56,746 bases of DNA from Pseudomonas tehranensis (GCF_014268615.1 NZ_JABWQV010000010.1:1-56746), one strand, 5' to 3'. Shown: positions 30,942 through 40,228, counted from the stretch's first letter. Numbers and translations: made by a program. The notes: generated from the sequence alone by a model not told the origin.

Positions 30942-31121
30942 ATGGATGTGTGGCCCAGCAGTCTTGGTAAGGATCACTGTCTACAATTTTTCTGACTTTT
31001 GGGTGCGTTTTGTTCGTATTTAATCTAACTCAGTTTGCCGCCATGTCCGACGCGGCCTTGCCCGTCTTGCCTTTTGATGCGTTTGGTGTGTCTACGGACG
31101 CGATGCCAAGCGAGGCTTCCC

Positions 31122-32186
31122 ATGCAAAATGATCGTATTGATGCGCATCGCGATGATGAAATTGATCTGATCGAACTGGTCCGGGGGCTCTGGGCTCAGA
31201 AATGGTTGATTCTGGGTGTCACTCTTCTGGTCACTGTTGGCGCGGGCTTTTATGCGTTTCTCAGCAAGCCTGTCTATGAAGCCAAGCTTTTTATCATGCC
31301 GCCTACTCAGAATGGTATTGCTGAGTTGAATTATGGTCGTGGGAAAAGTACAGAGTTAGATCTTTATTCGATTAAGCATGTTTATTCTGTGTTCACCCGG
31401 AACCTGCAAGGGGAGTCCCTTCGTCAAAAGTTTTTTAATGAGGTCTATCTGCCTTCGCTTACCGAGGCTGAGCGCAAGGGGGCGATGGATCGTTTATATG
31501 AACGTTTCTCTAAGGAATTAGTGGTTAAGCAGGGTAAGAGTAATTCGGATCGCTTTTCCATAACAGTTCAAGGGCAGAACCCCCTGCAAGCTACGGAGTG
31601 GGCTAGGACATATGTGCAGCATGCCGCCGAAGCCGCTGAGGCAGAGTTGGTAAAAAACGTTACGACCGAAGCGGCGGTGAGGGCGCGCAACTTGGAGCAG
31701 CGAATTGTCAGTTTGCGAGAGAATGCTCAGCGTATACGTGAGGATCGCATTCAACAGCTGCGCGAGGCTCTGAAGATCGCTGAATCCATTGGTTTGACTA
31801 CACCTGCCGTGAGCACGACTGCCGCAGTGGACATCACCGTGGAAACGGGTAATAAGCTGGATTATCAGCGGGGAAGCAAGGCATTGGCGGCGGAGGTTGC
31901 TGCCTTGGAGTCTCGCTCTTCAGACGACGCTTTTATATCCAATTTGCGCGCCTTGCAAATGCGATACAACTTTTACAGGAAGTTGAACGTCGATCGCGAC
32001 AGTCTTTGGGTGTATCGGCAGGATGGAAGTGTTGAAGTACCAGAAAGTCCGATAAAGCCAAGAAAATCTTTTATTCTTGTGGTGGGTTTTATTGCTGGGC
32101 TTGTATTAGGTGGGTTTATAGCATTGATTCGATTTTTAGTTATTCGGCTATCAACAGCGTCGGGCGTAGTAGCTGTACGTTCGTAG
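31122..32186 (+). CDS. wzz: O-antigen chain-length determinant Wzz
   Basis: A 354-residue polysaccharide co-polymerase. One membrane helix lies near residues 33-52 and a second near 318-340, flanking a long periplasmic, partly coiled-coil domain. A Pro-rich stretch (VPESPIKPRK) precedes the second helix, as in the family. It sets the modal length of Wzy-made O-antigen. The ATG at 31122 has GAGG at ribosome-site distance; an in-frame ATG 87 bases upstream would add residues before the usual N-terminus. First gene of the O-antigen locus. Confidence 0.93.
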   Translation: MQNDRIDAHRDDEIDLIELVRGLWAQKWLILGVTLLVTVGAGFYAFLSKPVYEAKLFIMPPTQNGIAELNYGRGKSTELDLYSIKHVYSVFTRNLQGESLRQKFFNEVYLPSLTEAERKGAMDRLYERFSKELVVKQGKSNSDRFSITVQGQNPLQATEWARTYVQHAAEAAEAELVKNVTTEAAVRARNLEQRIVSLRENAQRIREDRIQQLREALKIAESIGLTTPAVSTTAAVDITVETGNKLDYQRGSKALAAEVAALESRSSDDAFISNLRALQMRYNFYRKLNVDRDSLWVYRQDGSVEVPESPIKPRKSFILVVGFIAGLVLGGFIALIRFLVIRLSTASGVVAVRS

Positions 32187-32752
32187 CTGACAGTAAATGG
32201 CCGAATTCCTCTTGAGGCGATTATCGCGGATTGAGGCGCAACTCCTTAAGTTTTGTTTTCATGTTCCTCGCGAAATCGCACCTATTCCAGATACGGCTTG
32301 GAAGGTGCGAAAGCTAGGCTAGGGTGGGGGGCTGCGATCTCTGTAGGGGGGGGGCGTTTGTGTCCTGCTAGGCGCCCTGTCTCTTTGATCAAATCAAATT
32401 TGTGTAGGCCGATGCCTATCCTTAAGCGCTCTCCAATCATTTCGCCTGATGGCGATCTGTGGTGAATGCGATGTTCATTTCTTCCCAATAACTCAGCTTA
32501 AGCGCGTACCGAAGCAAGAAATTTAACTGTCGTTGGTTAGGAAGCTCTGCGCGCAGATGATTGTGGCTAAGGATTTTTCCCCTTTAGTTGTATAATCTAT
32601 TCATCTGGAGGTTCAACGCGCTTGGTAGAGGTCTGGCTCGATGTTGTGGAGCTACCAAGCTGGACCTGAAGAGCTGGTCTCTCCAGCCCAGCCAGTGAAG
32701 GACGTTCCGCAAATGAGTGGTGGGGTGGATGTTGAGCGTTAGTGATTAGAGT
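32187..32752. other. Gene-free stretch between wzz and the RfaH-like gene
   Basis: 566 bases without a supportable gene. It holds a run of nine G (32346-32354) just after a run of six G, and a perfect -10-like TATAAT at 32591-32596 about 155 bases ahead of the RfaH-like gene but without a good -35. Two short overlapping open frames (about 32253-32465 plus, 32282-32488 minus) have no recognisable product. It may be decayed DNA from an earlier rearrangement of the locus. Confidence 0.6.
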
Positions 32753-33154
32753 ATGGACATGAACATTCGCAATGCAATCAGCGAATCCGCTCTCTGCAGT
32801 CGGCAGAAGGCTTGGTATCAGGTGCAGTGTAAACCCAGGCAGGATCATCAAGCTGAAGAAAATCTGCAGCGGCATGGCTATGCGTGTACTCGTCCCGTGT
32901 GCCGTCGTGTTCGAATCGTACGAGGACAGCCCCGGACCGTCCAAGAGTCACTATTTCCAGGATACCTATTCATAAATCTTCCAGCCAATACCGATTGGTC
33001 TCCTTTGCGTTCGATCCGTGGGGTTAGTCATATTGTGAGTTTTGGGGGGCGACCGCTGCCGGTAGCTAACTCTGTCGTCCTGAAATTACAACACCGCGAA
33101 GAGCTAATGAGTAACTTTCATGTCAAGTGCTCAAAGCTTTCTCATTATACATAG
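32753..33154 (+). CDS. RfaH-like antiterminator consisting of the NGN domain only
   Basis: A 133-residue NusG-family protein of the RfaH type. WYQVQCKPRQ (21-30), ESLFPGYLFI (65-74) and LRSIRGVSHIVSFGGRPLP (85-103) are the RfaH NGN-domain signatures. A full RfaH is about 160-170 residues and ends in a KOW domain; here the sequence diverges after about residue 117 and stops, so the KOW domain is absent. The bases after the stop do not encode one in any frame before the ops element. It lies 80 bases upstream of an ops site. RfaH normally binds ops-paused polymerase to suppress polarity across O-antigen operons. It may be a working NGN-only factor or a decayed gene. Confidence 0.85.
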   Translation: MDMNIRNAISESALCSRQKAWYQVQCKPRQDHQAEENLQRHGYACTRPVCRRVRIVRGQPRTVQESLFPGYLFINLPANTDWSPLRSIRGVSHIVSFGGRPLPVANSVVLKLQHREELMSNFHVKCSKLSHYT

Positions 33155-33168
33155 GTATGTAACCGGAC

Positions 33169-33188
33169 CACCCGAACGGATTCGGGTG
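33169..33188 (+). other. Hairpin between the RfaH-like gene and ops
   Basis: CACCCGAA (33169-33176), loop CGGA, TTCGGGTG (33181-33188): a perfect 8-base-pair stem 14 bases past the stop. No T-tract follows, so it is not a standard intrinsic terminator. It could pause polymerase shortly before ops. Confidence 0.55.
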
Positions 33189-33221
33189 CGGAAAGCATGA
33201 ATCAGCGTCGTAGGGAGTCGA

Positions 33222-33246
33222 CGGTTAACCTTGGGGCGGTAGCATG
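33222..33246 (+). promoter_or_regulatory. JUMPstart / ops element
   Basis: GGTTAACCTTGGGGCGGTAG and following bases resemble the JUMPstart consensus found before enterobacterial polysaccharide operons. GGCGGTAGCATG (33235-33246) differs from the E. coli ops element (GGCGGTAGCGTG) by one base. ops pauses polymerase and recruits RfaH. It lies 59 bases before the first sugar gene and directly downstream of the RfaH-like gene. Confidence 0.85.
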
Positions 33247-33305
33247 CATAGATGCATGTTTTTAGTTCGATCAGACTCATTCATTCGATAATTTAGGCTT
33301 TGACT

Positions 33306-34583
33306 ATGCATCAATTGAACGATATTAAACTTGCTATTATTGGCCTTGGTTATGTGGGGTTGCCGCTTGCTGTGGAGTTTGGAAAAATTCGTCCGGTGGT
33401 TGGGTTTGATATCAACCAACCTCGTATAGACGCTCTGAAATCCGGACATGACTCTACGCTTGAAGTTAGCGATGCTGAACTAAATCAAGCCAAATATCTA
33501 GGCTATAGCTCTATTGTAAGTGAGTTAGGTGAGTGCAACACTTTTATCGTGACTGTGCCCACACCAATTGATCAATATAATCAGCCAGATCTTACCCCGC
33601 TGATCAAGGCTTCCGAGACTATCGGTAAAGTCCTTAAGAAAAATGATATTGTCATTTACGAATCCACTGTTTATCCAGGCGCAACGGAGGAAGAATGTGT
33701 TCCTGTGTTGGAGCGAATTTCAGGTCTTGTCTTTAATGTCGACTTTTTTGTGGGGTACAGTCCGGAGCGTATAAATCCAGGGGATAAAGAACATCGTGTT
33801 ACTACAATAAAAAAGGTGACTTCCGGTTCTACCCCGGAAATAGCTGATCTGGTGGATGCTCTTTATAATCAGATAATCACTGCCGGCACCCACAAGGCCA
33901 GCAGTATCAAAGTCGCAGAGGCTGCGAAGGTTATCGAAAACACGCAACGTGATCTCAATATCGCTCTTATAAACGAACTTGCAATTATCTTCAATAAAAT
34001 GGGGATTGACACAGAGGCCGTTCTTCAAGCTGCCGGTACTAAATGGAATTTCCTACCTTTCCGGCCGGGTCTAGTGGGGGGGCACTGCATTGGTGTCGAC
34101 CCGTACTACTTGACACATAAGGCTCAAGCTATTGGCTATCACCCTGAAATCATTCTTGCTGGCCGTCGACTCAACGACAGTATGGGAGCATATGTTGTTT
34201 CCCAACTGGTGAAAGCGATGGTAAAACGCCGAATTCATGTGGATGGTGCCCGTGTTTTGATCATGGGCTTGACATTTAAGGAGAACTGCCCGGATCTGCG
34301 CAATACGCGTATCGTCGATATCGTTGCTGAACTGGCCGAGTACAATATTGCAGTAGATGTCTATGATCCGTGGGTCAGCGTTGCTGAAGCTGAGCATGAA
34401 TATGCAATCACCCCAGTATCCGAACCGATAACTAACACTTACGATGGTATTGTTGTTGCGGTCGCACATAATGAGTTTCGGGATATGGGGGCTGAAACCA
34501 TTCGCAGTTTTGGTAAGGCAGAACATGTTCTATATGACCTTAAGTATTTGCTGGCTAGCTCGGATTCCGATATTCGCCTTTAA
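33306..34583 (+). CDS. wbpO: UDP-N-acetylhexosamine 6-dehydrogenase (WbpO/TviB type)
   Basis: A 425-residue UDP-sugar dehydrogenase. [16 protein letters not shown] is the NAD motif, the catalytic cysteine lies in [13 protein letters not shown], and [15 protein letters not shown] is the C-terminal signature. It oxidises UDP-GlcNAc (or UDP-GalNAc) to the uronic acid. The ATG at 33306 was chosen; a TTG two codons earlier is in frame. Together with the epimerase that follows it should make UDP-GalNAcA, as in P. aeruginosa O6 or Vi antigen synthesis. It is AT-rich, like the next genes, indicating acquisition from elsewhere. Confidence 0.9.
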   Translation: MHQLNDIKLAIIGLGYVGLPLAVEFGKIRPVVGFDINQPRIDALKSGHDSTLEVSDAELNQAKYLGYSSIVSELGECNTFIVTVPTPIDQYNQPDLTPLIKASETIGKVLKKNDIVIYESTVYPGATEEECVPVLERISGLVFNVDFFVGYSPERINPGDKEHRVTTIKKVTSGSTPEIADLVDALYNQIITAGTHKASSIKVAEAAKVIENTQRDLNIALINELAIIFNKMGIDTEAVLQAAGTKWNFLPFRPGLVGGHCIGVDPYYLTHKAQAIGYHPEIILAGRRLNDSMGAYVVSQLVKAMVKRRIHVDGARVLIMGLTFKENCPDLRNTRIVDIVAELAEYNIAVDVYDPWVSVAEAEHEYAITPVSEPITNTYDGIVVAVAHNEFRDMGAETIRSFGKAEHVLYDLKYLLASSDSDIRL

Positions 34584-34654
34584 ATAAAATTCAAATAGGC
34601 CAATGCCCGGGGTTACTCGGGTGTTGTACACTTTCTAACTATGAATAGAATTTT

Positions 34655-35680
34655 ATGACTCGCTATGAAACCTTGCTGAAAACTCTCCCGTTATCTCCAA
34701 AGCAATGGCTGATTACGGGGGTTGCCGGATTCATCGGATCAAACCTGCTGGAAACACTACTAAAACTTGATCAGCGTGTGATCGGTCTGGATAATTTTGC
34801 AACCGGCCATCAGCACAACCTTGATGAAGTTAAGCGTGAAGTAACGGCTCAGCAATGGGAGCGGTTCAGATTTGTTGAGGGAGACATACGGGATCTTAAG
34901 AGCTGTGAGCAGGCCTGTTCCGGTGTGGACTATGTACTGCATCAAGCTGCTCTTGGGTCGGTACCTCGTTCGCTAAACGACCCCATTACTACCAATGCCA
35001 CTAATATAGATGGCTTCTTAAATATGCTGGTGGCAGCCAGAGACGCTAAGGTTGAGAGTTTTACCTATGCCGCAAGCAGTTCTACTTATGGTGATCATCC
35101 AGGTCTACCTAAGATTGAGGATGTGATTGGCAAACCGTTGTCACCTTACGCCGTGACTAAGTATGTGAATGAACTGTATGCCGACGTTTTTGCACGTTGC
35201 TATGGGTTCAACAGCATCGGTCTACGTTATTTTAATGTATTCGGAAAGCGCCAAGATCCGGCGGGCGCTTACGCGGCAGTAATTCCGAAGTGGACGTCGT
35301 CGATGATAAGAAATGACGATGTTTTTATCAACGGTGACGGGAAAACCAGTCGTGACTTTTGCTTTATAGAAAATACAGTCCAAGCCAATTTGTTGGCAGC
35401 AACCACTGCTAATAAAGATGCATTAAATCAAGTGTATAACGTTGCTGTTAGTGGGCGTACCGATCTGAATATGCTATTCACTGTACTTCAAAGTGAACTG
35501 AAAAAAAATGATGTAAATTACAGTAAGAATGCAATATATCGCGATTTTCGTGAGGGCGATGTACGGCATTCTCAAGCGGATATTAGTAAAATCACCGGTT
35601 TATTGGGTTATCAACCAGAATTTGATATTGAACGAGGTGTCGCGCATGCCATGCCTTGGTATATCAGTTTTTTAAAGTGA
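34655..35680 (+). CDS. wbpP: UDP-GlcNAc(A) C4 epimerase (WbpP/TviC type)
   Basis: A 341-residue extended SDR. The cofactor motif is [12 protein letters not shown] and the catalytic YxxxK is in YAVTKYVNE, with SSSTYGDHP as the Ser/Thr segment. Length and sequence are close to WbpP of P. aeruginosa O6, which interconverts UDP-GlcNAc and UDP-GalNAc and their uronic acids. It follows wbpO by 71 bases. Confidence 0.9.
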   Translation: MTRYETLLKTLPLSPKQWLITGVAGFIGSNLLETLLKLDQRVIGLDNFATGHQHNLDEVKREVTAQQWERFRFVEGDIRDLKSCEQACSGVDYVLHQAALGSVPRSLNDPITTNATNIDGFLNMLVAARDAKVESFTYAASSSTYGDHPGLPKIEDVIGKPLSPYAVTKYVNELYADVFARCYGFNSIGLRYFNVFGKRQDPAGAYAAVIPKWTSSMIRNDDVFINGDGKTSRDFCFIENTVQANLLAATTANKDALNQVYNVAVSGRTDLNMLFTVLQSELKKNDVNYSKNAIYRDFREGDVRHSQADISKITGLLGYQPEFDIERGVAHAMPWYISFLK

Positions 35681-35702
35681 TCATTAGCTAAAGATTATTA
35701 TC

Positions 35703-36272
35703 ATGGCTTATCTTAATTCTGTTGAATTGCAGGCGCTGGGATTCAAGCGAGTTGGTAAAGATGTAAAAATTAGTGACAAGGCCTCTATCTATAATGCGGA
35801 AAGTATAGAAGTTGGTGATTACTCGCGTATTGATGATTTCTGCGTTATCTCTGGCAATGTCGTCATAGGCAGGTATAACCACATTACCCCAATGTGCTTG
35901 ATCGCCGGAGGGGAGCCGGGGGTTATCTTAGAAGACTTTTGCACGTTGGCCTATGGTGTGAAAATTTTTGCACAGTCCGATGACTACAGCGGCGAAACAT
36001 TGACTAATTCTTTGATACCCAAGAAGTTCAAAAATGAAAAATTTGATGCGGTCCAGTTGAAGAAACATGTGATTGTTGGTGCTAACTCTGTGATTTTTCC
36101 AGGAGTAACCGTCCAAGAAGGTTGCTCGATAGGCGCTATGACTCTGATCACCAAGAGCACAGACGCGTGGGGTATTTATGTTGGCGCCCCTGCCAGGCGA
36201 ATCAAGGAAAGAAAGCGCGATCTTTTAATGTTGGAAAAAATATTCGTTTCAGAGACTGATTTGCAATCTTGA
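35703..36272 (+). CDS. Left-handed beta-helix (hexapeptide) acyltransferase
   Basis: A 189-residue protein with hexapeptide-type repeats (IEVGDYSRIDDFCVISG, VVIGRYNHI, VIVGANSVIFPGVTVQEG) and the end motif GIYVGAPARRIKERK, typical of trimeric acetyl-CoA-dependent sugar O- or N-acyltransferases (galactoside/maltose acetyltransferase, WbbJ-like). It lies just before the WecE-type aminotransferase, so a natural reading is N-acylation of dTDP-Fuc4N. An O-acetyltransferase role is also possible. Confidence 0.8.
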   Translation: MAYLNSVELQALGFKRVGKDVKISDKASIYNAESIEVGDYSRIDDFCVISGNVVIGRYNHITPMCLIAGGEPGVILEDFCTLAYGVKIFAQSDDYSGETLTNSLIPKKFKNEKFDAVQLKKHVIVGANSVIFPGVTVQEGCSIGAMTLITKSTDAWGIYVGAPARRIKERKRDLLMLEKIFVSETDLQS

Positions 36273-36360
36273 AATGGCGGATTTGTTTGCCTGTCAAACA
36301 ATCCGTTGTGTATTTTTTAATGTTGCTGATAGCTAATTTAAATTAATTAATGGGCAAAGT

Positions 36361-37491
36361 ATGATTCCGTTTAATAAGCCTCCCTATACCGGAAATGAAG
36401 AGAAGCACGTATTGACCGCTATGCGTAGCACTAAAATTTCAGGAGATGGCCATTATAGCGGTCTATGCCACCAATGGTTCGAGAAAGAACTTTCTTGTGC
36501 GAAGGCTTTGTTGACTCCGTCCTGCACCCATGCATTGGAAATGGCCGCAATACTCGTGGGGATCCAGCCGGGCGACGAAGTGATAATGCCTAGCTATACA
36601 TTTGTCAGCACAGCAAATGCCTTTGCTTTGAGAGGGGCAACGATAGTATTTGTGGATATCAGACCAGATACCATGAATATCGATGAGCGTCTCATTGAAT
36701 GTGCTATCACAGAAAAAACAAGAGCAATAGTGCCCGTTCATTATGCCGGCGTATCTTGCGAAATGGACACCATTATGGATATCGCCGCGCGGCATAACCT
36801 TTACGTTATTGAAGACGCGGCTCAAGGTCAAGGATCTACCTATAAAGGTCGAGCACTCGGAAGTATTGGTCATTTGGGAGCGTACAGCTTTCATGAGACA
36901 AAAAACTATACAAGTGGTGGCGAGGGAGGGCTGTTGATAATCAACGATCAGCAGTTCGTCAGTCGTGCTGAAATCATTCGCGAGAAGGGTACAAATAGAA
37001 GCCAGTTTTTCCGCGGAATGGTTGATAAATATAGCTGGGTAGATATCGGAAGTAGTTATTTGCCTTCAGATATCCAAGCGGCGTTTCTCTGGGGGCAGTT
37101 GGAAAAATCTATTGCTATTAAAGAAAATCGATTGACGACGTGGGCTCAGTACAGCGCAGGGCTTCAATCCCTAGCAGTGGAAGGTAAAATCTCTCTTCCA
37201 GTGATTCCTCTTGGATGCGAGCATAATGCTCATATGTTTTACTTGAAAGTAGCTGATCTGGAAGTCAGGACCAATCTTCTAGAGTATCTTGCGAAGCAAG
37301 GTGTTCATGCGGTTTTCCATTATGTTCCTCTTCATTCAGCCATTTGCGGGGAACGTTACAGTCGTTTTCATGGAGAAGATGTGCATACCACACAAGGGAG
37401 CGAGCAACTTATTCGCTTACCTATCTGGTACGGCATCTCTGAGAGCGATGTAGCCCAAGTGATTGGTGCTATTCAGAGGTTCTTTCGTTGA
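36361..37491 (+). CDS. wecE: dTDP-4-amino-4,6-dideoxygalactose transaminase (WecE/RffA type)
   Basis: A 376-residue DegT/DnrJ/EryC1-type PLP sugar aminotransferase, the same length as E. coli WecE and alike along its whole length (DEVIMPSYTFVSTANAF, VPVHYAGV, ETKNYTSGGEGG, IREKGTNRSQFFRG). The lysine in ETKNYTSGGEGG would hold PLP. It transfers an amino group from glutamate to dTDP-4-keto-6-deoxyglucose to give dTDP-Fuc4N. rmlA and rmlB, needed for the substrate, are not in this window. The stop overlaps the TTG start of wzx. Confidence 0.9.
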   Translation: MIPFNKPPYTGNEEKHVLTAMRSTKISGDGHYSGLCHQWFEKELSCAKALLTPSCTHALEMAAILVGIQPGDEVIMPSYTFVSTANAFALRGATIVFVDIRPDTMNIDERLIECAITEKTRAIVPVHYAGVSCEMDTIMDIAARHNLYVIEDAAQGQGSTYKGRALGSIGHLGAYSFHETKNYTSGGEGGLLIINDQQFVSRAEIIREKGTNRSQFFRGMVDKYSWVDIGSSYLPSDIQAAFLWGQLEKSIAIKENRLTTWAQYSAGLQSLAVEGKISLPVIPLGCEHNAHMFYLKVADLEVRTNLLEYLAKQGVHAVFHYVPLHSAICGERYSRFHGEDVHTTQGSEQLIRLPIWYGISESDVAQVIGAIQRFFR

Positions 37492-38894
37492 ACTTCCGAA
37501 CGGTCTCTGTTTATGCGGTAGGGATTGCTCTTGGAGCTGCATTAAGTCTTATTACTTTACCTATACTTGCATGGCTATTTCCGCCTGAAGATGTGGGTAG
37601 AGTTTCCTTGTTTCAGCTCTCATTGTCGCTGATAGTAGTGTTTTTTTCCTTCGGTCTTGATCAATCATATGTTCGAAATTTTAATGAGGTAGATGATAAG
37701 GTAAATCTCGCTCGAGTCTGTATGATGCCGGGTTTTTTTGCATTATTAATAAGTATGGCCCTGGCCGGTATGTATGCAAAGCAGTTGTCTTACTGGTTGT
37801 TCGATTTGGATAGTTTATTGCTTTACGGGATATTTTCGTTCGCTGTTGTTGTTTTATATCTAGAACGTTTTTTCTCCGTTTTTATTAGAATGAAAGAGTT
37901 GTCATTCGCGTACAGTTTGACTCGAGTATTTCCTAAGCTATTATTTCTGATATTTGTTTTTGGTATTTTTTTGTTCCCGGCCCAGAAAAGCTTTGTTCTT
38001 CTAGCCGGTATGCAGAGCCTCTGCTGGTTGTTGGTTGTGTTGATTATGCTGGGCTATCTGAAAAATGAATACTTAAAAGATAGGAAGTTTGTTTTTGAGT
38101 TCAGGGCTACGCGAGAGCTCCTCTATTTTGGTTTTCCGTTGATGTTGAATGGCATTGCCTTTTGGGGGCTTAACTTTCTAGATCGAATAATGCTTAAAGA
38201 ACTTTCGTCATTGTCTGAGTTAGGCGTTTATGCCGTGGCGTCAACTTTGGCGGGGGCTGCCATATTGTTTCAACAGATATTCACTACGATGTGGCATCCG
38301 GTAATTTACAAGTGGGTTTCCGAGGGCGCTGCCGAAGTAAAATTGAAGAATATAAGTGAATCTGTTCAGCTATTTTCACTTGTTCTGATTTGCCTAATTG
38401 CGCTGTGTTCGTTTGTTGTAGTCTACGTGCTTCCAGAAGCGTACGTTTCAGCTAGATTCATGCTTCCCGCTTGTATGATTCCTCCGCTGTATATAATGAT
38501 AACAGAGGTCTCTGGTATTGGAATAAGTATCTCAAAGAGAACTAAGTTTCTCCCGGTTATTACTCTTGTCTGTGTTCTGGTGAACTTGGGTTTCAACTAT
38601 TATTTGATACCGGTATTTGGTGCTGGAGGAGCAGCAGCATCCACTGCTCTTGCTTTTTCTCTATATCTAGTACTCAAGACGGAGGTGTCTAATAGAGTAT
38701 GGGTCTCTTTTTCAAATGCGAAGTTTTATGTTTTCTCCTCTTTCGTTGTCGCACTGTGTGTTATAAGTGCGCTGATTGGTGATGCCTTGGGTTATGGACT
38801 TTATATCGCTTGGGTAGCAGTATTGTGTTTGTGTATGCTGGGGTACAAGGCGCAGGTGAGATTGTTGTACGGTTTTATAAGAGGTCGAATATAA
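37488..38894 (+). CDS. wzx: O-antigen flippase Wzx
   Basis: A 468-residue very hydrophobic protein with about 12-14 membrane helices, of the MOP/PST exporter class. It would flip undecaprenyl-diphosphate-linked repeat units to the periplasmic face. The start is a TTG overlapping the wecE stop by 3 bases. The sequence is AT-rich with many rare codons. Assignment rests on topology, family look (FGFPLMLNGIAFWGLNFLDR) and position. Confidence 0.85.
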   Translation: MNFRTVSVYAVGIALGAALSLITLPILAWLFPPEDVGRVSLFQLSLSLIVVFFSFGLDQSYVRNFNEVDDKVNLARVCMMPGFFALLISMALAGMYAKQLSYWLFDLDSLLLYGIFSFAVVVLYLERFFSVFIRMKELSFAYSLTRVFPKLLFLIFVFGIFLFPAQKSFVLLAGMQSLCWLLVVLIMLGYLKNEYLKDRKFVFEFRATRELLYFGFPLMLNGIAFWGLNFLDRIMLKELSSLSELGVYAVASTLAGAAILFQQIFTTMWHPVIYKWVSEGAAEVKLKNISESVQLFSLVLICLIALCSFVVVYVLPEAYVSARFMLPACMIPPLYIMITEVSGIGISISKRTKFLPVITLVCVLVNLGFNYYLIPVFGAGGAAASTALAFSLYLVLKTEVSNRVWVSFSNAKFYVFSSFVVALCVISALIGDALGYGLYIAWVAVLCLCMLGYKAQVRLLYGFIRGRI

Positions 38895-40181
38895 ATGTTA
38901 TTTGTGCACGGTTCCTTAGCGCTCGGTGGTGTTGAAACTTTTTATGTAAGAATGGCTCAAGGTAGAAAAAAACGCGGGCTGGTAACTAAGTTTCTAATAC
39001 TTTCAGCTGAGAGTAAAAGTCATCCTGAGCTTGTGAGTCGAGCTAAGGCATGTGCAGAAGTATATTTCCTCGATGAGATAATACGATCTCCCTTCAGGCT
39101 TCCCTCTAGTGCAATTATCTATCAGTTTTCTTTGATTTATCCGTTAAGACGCTCAGTGGTGCAAGAGATTTTTAACGGAATTAACTGTGCCCATGTCTCA
39201 AACGGCTTTTGTGCACACATGGTGCTGCGCTTGGCGTCGGTCTTGAAAGTCGATTTAGGTCTCACAATGGGGCTTTATCACTCGATGGAGTTCTCTTGGG
39301 GAGCGCGTCTTCCCCGGTTACCTTTATTTGAAAGAAGTAATCGTGAGATTTTCTATTATTTACACGCCGCACAAGCCTTGATGTTCTTTAATGAAAAGAT
39401 GGTAGATTTATATTCGAAACTCTCAGGAAAAGACTTTAGTAATGTCGGCTTGTTTCCGCTGGGGGTTGTGGAAGGGCTTTCAACGTTGCCAATCAAGCGC
39501 TTTAGTCCGTTTCTCAACTTAGGTTCTGTCGGGCGACTTGTGGATTTTAAAACTTACAATTTATGGATGCTGGATGTTGTTAATGAACTTAGGAGGTTAG
39601 GTCTTACTGTCAGGTATGATATCTATGGGTATGGGCCGACAGAGGAGATTATAGCTGAGAAAATAAGAAATCTACACCTCGAAGATATTGTTTTCCTGAG
39701 AGGGAGTCTTGATTATTCTGAGTTTTCTAAAGTTGTATCTGAGTTCGATATATTTGTCGGGTCGGGTACTGCATTGATTGAAGCGGCGGGGTTAGGTGTT
39801 CCATCAATTATTGGGATCGAGAACTCTAATGAAGCGACCACGTACGGATTTTTGAGTGAGATTCCGGGCTTCTCTTACAATGAAGACGGCCTCTATCCAA
39901 AGAGAAGTGCGGTGGATATATTTGTTGATTTTAGTTCATATAATGAAACTGATAAGATGATTTTGAGTGAGGCGCATGTGAAAAAGGCAGAGATGTTCTC
40001 TGTAGATACGTGCGTGGAAAATTTCGAGCAGGTCAAGCCTTCTGCTATGCTGAACTCACCATTATGTAGAAAATCTTCGCCCTTCTTCCGTTTTTTATAT
40101 ACTAGCAGCGTAGTTCTTTTTTCCCTGTTTTGGAGGATTAAGGGGCGTAAGTTAAGTCAGGTGGTGAGGTCTGTTGACTGA
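38895..40181 (+). CDS. Glycosyltransferase, GT4-like
   Basis: A 428-residue protein beginning directly after the wzx stop. The N-terminal FVHGSLALGGVETFYVRMA and the C-terminal donor-site region (SVGRLVDFKTYNLWMLDVV, VGSGTALIEAAGLGVPSIIG) fit a GT-B fold retaining glycosyltransferase. A basic, hydrophobic C-terminus (FFRFLYTSSVVLFSLFWRIKG) may bind the inner membrane. The sugar it transfers is unknown. Confidence 0.8.
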   Translation: MLFVHGSLALGGVETFYVRMAQGRKKRGLVTKFLILSAESKSHPELVSRAKACAEVYFLDEIIRSPFRLPSSAIIYQFSLIYPLRRSVVQEIFNGINCAHVSNGFCAHMVLRLASVLKVDLGLTMGLYHSMEFSWGARLPRLPLFERSNREIFYYLHAAQALMFFNEKMVDLYSKLSGKDFSNVGLFPLGVVEGLSTLPIKRFSPFLNLGSVGRLVDFKTYNLWMLDVVNELRRLGLTVRYDIYGYGPTEEIIAEKIRNLHLEDIVFLRGSLDYSEFSKVVSEFDIFVGSGTALIEAAGLGVPSIIGIENSNEATTYGFLSEIPGFSYNEDGLYPKRSAVDIFVDFSSYNETDKMILSEAHVKKAEMFSVDTCVENFEQVKPSAMLNSPLCRKSSPFFRFLYTSSVVLFSLFWRIKGRKLSQVVRSVD

Positions 40182-40228
40182 TTAATCACTATTATAAATA
40201 TTGTTATTTGTTAGAGGGTGTTTTTACT

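Noticed and set aside
32253..32488. Overlapping small open frames on both strands in the wzz to RfaH gap
   Set aside because: Neither shows a ribosome site with a recognised product; one includes the poly-G tract as a glycine run. Possible remnants of an element, but I cannot name one.
33155..33234. A frameshifted KOW remnant after the RfaH-like gene
   Set aside because: Only about 80 bases separate the stop from ops and none of the three frames gives KOW-like sequence, so a single frameshift does not explain the short protein.
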